This document shows, one piece after another, positions 59,377-64,000 of a DNA stretch of 64,000 bases. Within the stretch, counting starts at the first letter, position 1. The number at the start of each line of letters is the position of its first letter. A program made the translations under genes and the position numbers. This DNA comes from Ridgeia piscesae (lineage: Eukaryota; Annelida; Polychaeta; Sabellida; Siboglinidae): the NCBI GenBank assembly GCA_025642075.2, contig JAODUO010000191.1, positions 505,642-569,641 of the forward strand, given 5' to 3'. The notes below the pieces were generated by a model that was given only the letters and a program-made list of their open reading frames with translations, was not told the DNA's origin and ran no database searches.

Positions 59377-60024
59377 TCCTCCATCAGACACCATCTTCTT
59401 CTCACCCCCCCCCACACCACACTGCTGGAGAGCTTTGTAGGTTGTGCATGGTTCACGTATTCATACAGTTTGAACATGCTAATTACTCAAAGGAGCCAAC
59501 CTGCACTAATTTATAACCGCTGAAAGCGAATGTGACTGTGTTTTGAGGTTTTGGAATGTTTATGTACTGAATTATGCCAAGATAAATGTTGAAGTCATGT
59601 TAACTACATGTTTACTACATCTTGTATAAACAATAACTGAATATACGATAAACAACTACAACTAGTTTTGTTCAAAAGACCAGGTTTTGCAGGATCTTTA
59701 TCATCTTGGTAAAATTATGCGTAACAACTCTCATGTTTTGCATATCCTTATTAAATGTAATTTGTCAACATGTAGATCTGTTTACATATTAGTGTCATGC
59801 CGTTTTATTGCTATAAATAAAAAATCATATGTTACAGCCTCTCAAATGTGCAGTACTTTATTTATCTATATCGAAGGCTACCTGACAGAAATGACTACGG
59901 GTATGTCCTCCTATAACAAGATTGCAGTCTACAGCTATAAGTTCCAAATGTCATGTGAACAAGGAAGCCTTTGGCTTATTGAGGGAACAGTAATTTTCCA
60001 CCTGTTTATAACCTGCCTTCAAAA
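59377..60024 (+). other. PFDN6 3' UTR region
   Basis: A candidate polyadenylation signal AATAAA lies at 59816-59821, about 440 bases after the stop codon. The open frame at 59687-60034 overlaps it and has no known similarity. Confidence 0.4.
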
Positions 60025-60425
60025 GATAACTTGAGTTTTATTTTTGAACACATTCGCACTGCTTGCATCAACACACTCATCACTTATTTTAATCCATTCA
60101 TTTATGGTCCTCTAAGAAAACAAGTTCTTTCTCATATCCAACCTACACTATTCCTCACCTAAAGCTGTATTGTGGCCTCTGGTTAGTCTCTAGTATTGTC
60201 AGCCCACATACTAATATATCATGTCTTTTATAACCAAAATCTGCAATTCAGGTATCAGCTTAGCTGCTCTTTCTAGTTTATCTATGTCCTTATGATACAG
60301 TGTTCCAAATCTAGCCTAGTCATCGCTTTGTGCAGTAGTAAAACTTGATTCTCCTTATATCTGATATTTCTCCTAATTAACCCTAGAATTTTGTTACCTT
60401 TTGAAGCAGCAATTCCACATTGTTA
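60025..60425 (-). mobile_element. CR1-like LINE 3' end fragment
   Basis: Read on the minus strand: GNKILGLIRRNIRYKENQVL, then RLDLEHC, KDIDKLERAAKLIPELQ after a frameshift, and near the 3' end RTINEWIKISDECVDASSAN followed by VFKNKT. These are the conserved C-terminal blocks of CR1/L2-type polymerases. Stops and frameshifts make it inactive. Confidence 0.85.
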
Positions 60426-60445
60426 CTCCTATTCCTAAGTCCTTA

Positions 60446-61100
60446 TCTCCCTCCCTCCCTCCCTCCTCCTCCCTCCCTCCTCCCTCCCTCCCTCCTCCCT
60501 CCCTCCCTCCTCCTCCCTCCTCCTCCCTCCCTCCTCCCTCCTCCCTCCCTCCTCCCTCCTCCCTCCTCCCTCCCTACCTCCATCCCTCCCTCCGCCACTC
60601 TTCAGAAACGTACACTACCCCCATCTCTCTCTCTCACTTTTTTGCCCTCTCCAGTCATGCTCGCCCTATTTACTCTCTTTTGTTGTGGACACCACCTCTC
60701 TCAGTCTCTCGCTCTCTCGCTCTCTCTCTCTCGCCACGTTCACTGTCACTCTTCACAACTGTAAACCATCCCCGTCTCTTTCTGTCGCTCACTCTATCAC
60801 TAGCCACCCTCACCCACTTTACTCTCTTCTGTTTTGGACGCAACCACTGTCCCTTTCTCTTTCCTTCTGCCTCTCTCTTTCTTCAGCCATGTTAACAGTC
60901 ACTTTTCAAACAGGTACACTCTCTCTTTCTCACGTTCTCGCTTTTCTCTTCATGCAGCCATGCTCACGTCCTTTATTCTTTTCTGTTATGGACCCCACCT
61001 CTCTCTCGCTCCCTCTCCCTCTCCCTCTCCCTCTCCCTCTCCTCTCTCTCTCTCTCCCTCTCTCTCCCTCTCTCTCCCTCTCTCTCGCTCCCTCTCCCTC
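60446..61100. repeat. Polypyrimidine tracts (CCCT, CCTCCC and CTCTCC types)
   Basis: Nearly pure pyrimidine on the plus strand at 60446-60596 and again, mixed with unique sequence, at 60625-61120. Three partial duplications of a GCCATGCTCAC/TTTACTCTTTTCTGT-like segment occur inside. The Ser/Leu-rich frames through it are artefacts. Confidence 0.85.
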
Positions 61101-61120
61101 TATATATATATATATCTCCC

Positions 61121-61482
61121 TCTGTTTTATGCGCACCCAACCAATCATAATATGAAGGATCAAAGTCTACATGAGGTTTCTTCAGCACATGGTCCAGCAC
61201 TGGGATATGGGCCTTACTTACTCCCTTGACTTCTTGTAACTACCATACTTTGATATCTCTAATGCAGTCCTCAACATATTCTACACTAACCTCAACAAGA
61301 GTTATAATTGTACTTAACTTGATGACCTGGTAGAACTGGCCAGTATGATGCTGCCAGCGAGAAACATGCTATCTGCCTTCTTCTACAGCCCACATGTAGG
61401 TCTTACGTCTTATTTGTGTGTTGGATATTAATCCATCTTTGTTTGGCAACCAAGATGCACGACATTTATGAAGAAAGAATTC
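61121..61482. other. No recognisable gene
   Basis: Unique sequence between the pyrimidine tracts and the TG microsatellite; nothing recognised. Confidence 0.4.

Positions 61483-64000
<2,518 letters not shown>

Noticed and set aside
60401..61229. Ser/Pro/Leu-rich frames over pyrimidine tracts
   Set aside because: Low-complexity artefacts.

Overview
This window is from an animal nuclear genome: spliced genes, low gene density, AT-rich background and no bacterial-style operons. The innexin gene, the style of the retrotransposon remnants and the large minisatellite load suggest a lophotrochozoan, most likely a mollusc. That placement is inference. Roughly a third of the 64 kb is tandem repeat.

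Three protein-coding genes can be assembled exon by exon. (1) An innexin (gap-junction channel) lies on the minus strand in two coding exons, 26672-26179 and 20584-19873, giving 401 aa. (2) SURF1 (cytochrome c oxidase assembly factor) lies on the minus strand from 49457 down to 32777. Eight coding exons are found with correct splice sites and phases; one exon, called exon 7 here, is missing. (3) PFDN6 (prefoldin subunit 6) lies on the plus strand in four exons, 50680-59376, giving 126 aa. SURF1 and PFDN6 are head to head, about 1.2 kb apart.

Layout: 1-18,900 has no recognisable gene and holds many minisatellite and microsatellite blocks plus a SINE-like remnant. 18,900-26,700 is the innexin gene. 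26,700-30,200 is intergenic with a family of short GGGGCATG palindromes. 30,240-32,300 is a decayed non-LTR retrotransposon. 32,777-49,457 is SURF1, its introns filled with tandem arrays and a pogo/Tigger-like MITE. 50,680-59,376 is PFDN6 with two DNA-transposon-like insertions and a 2.7 kb array. 59,400-64,000 holds a CR1-like LINE tail, pyrimidine tracts and a TG microsatellite.

The main discovery is that the minisatellites in SURF1 and PFDN6 are not randomly placed. Their repeat units contain, or directly abut, the splice site of the neighbouring exon: the donors of SURF1 exons 3 and 8, the acceptor of SURF1 exon 9 and the acceptor of PFDN6 exon 4. The SURF1 exon 5 donor has a two-copy version, and the exon 5 acceptor has an array starting right behind its pyrimidine tract. 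A 5 kb array in the same gene looks like the amplified end of the missing exon 7. Some array copies keep a codon matching the conserved family residue where the functional exon has changed. This suggests that exon-intron junctions act as seeds for tandem repeats.
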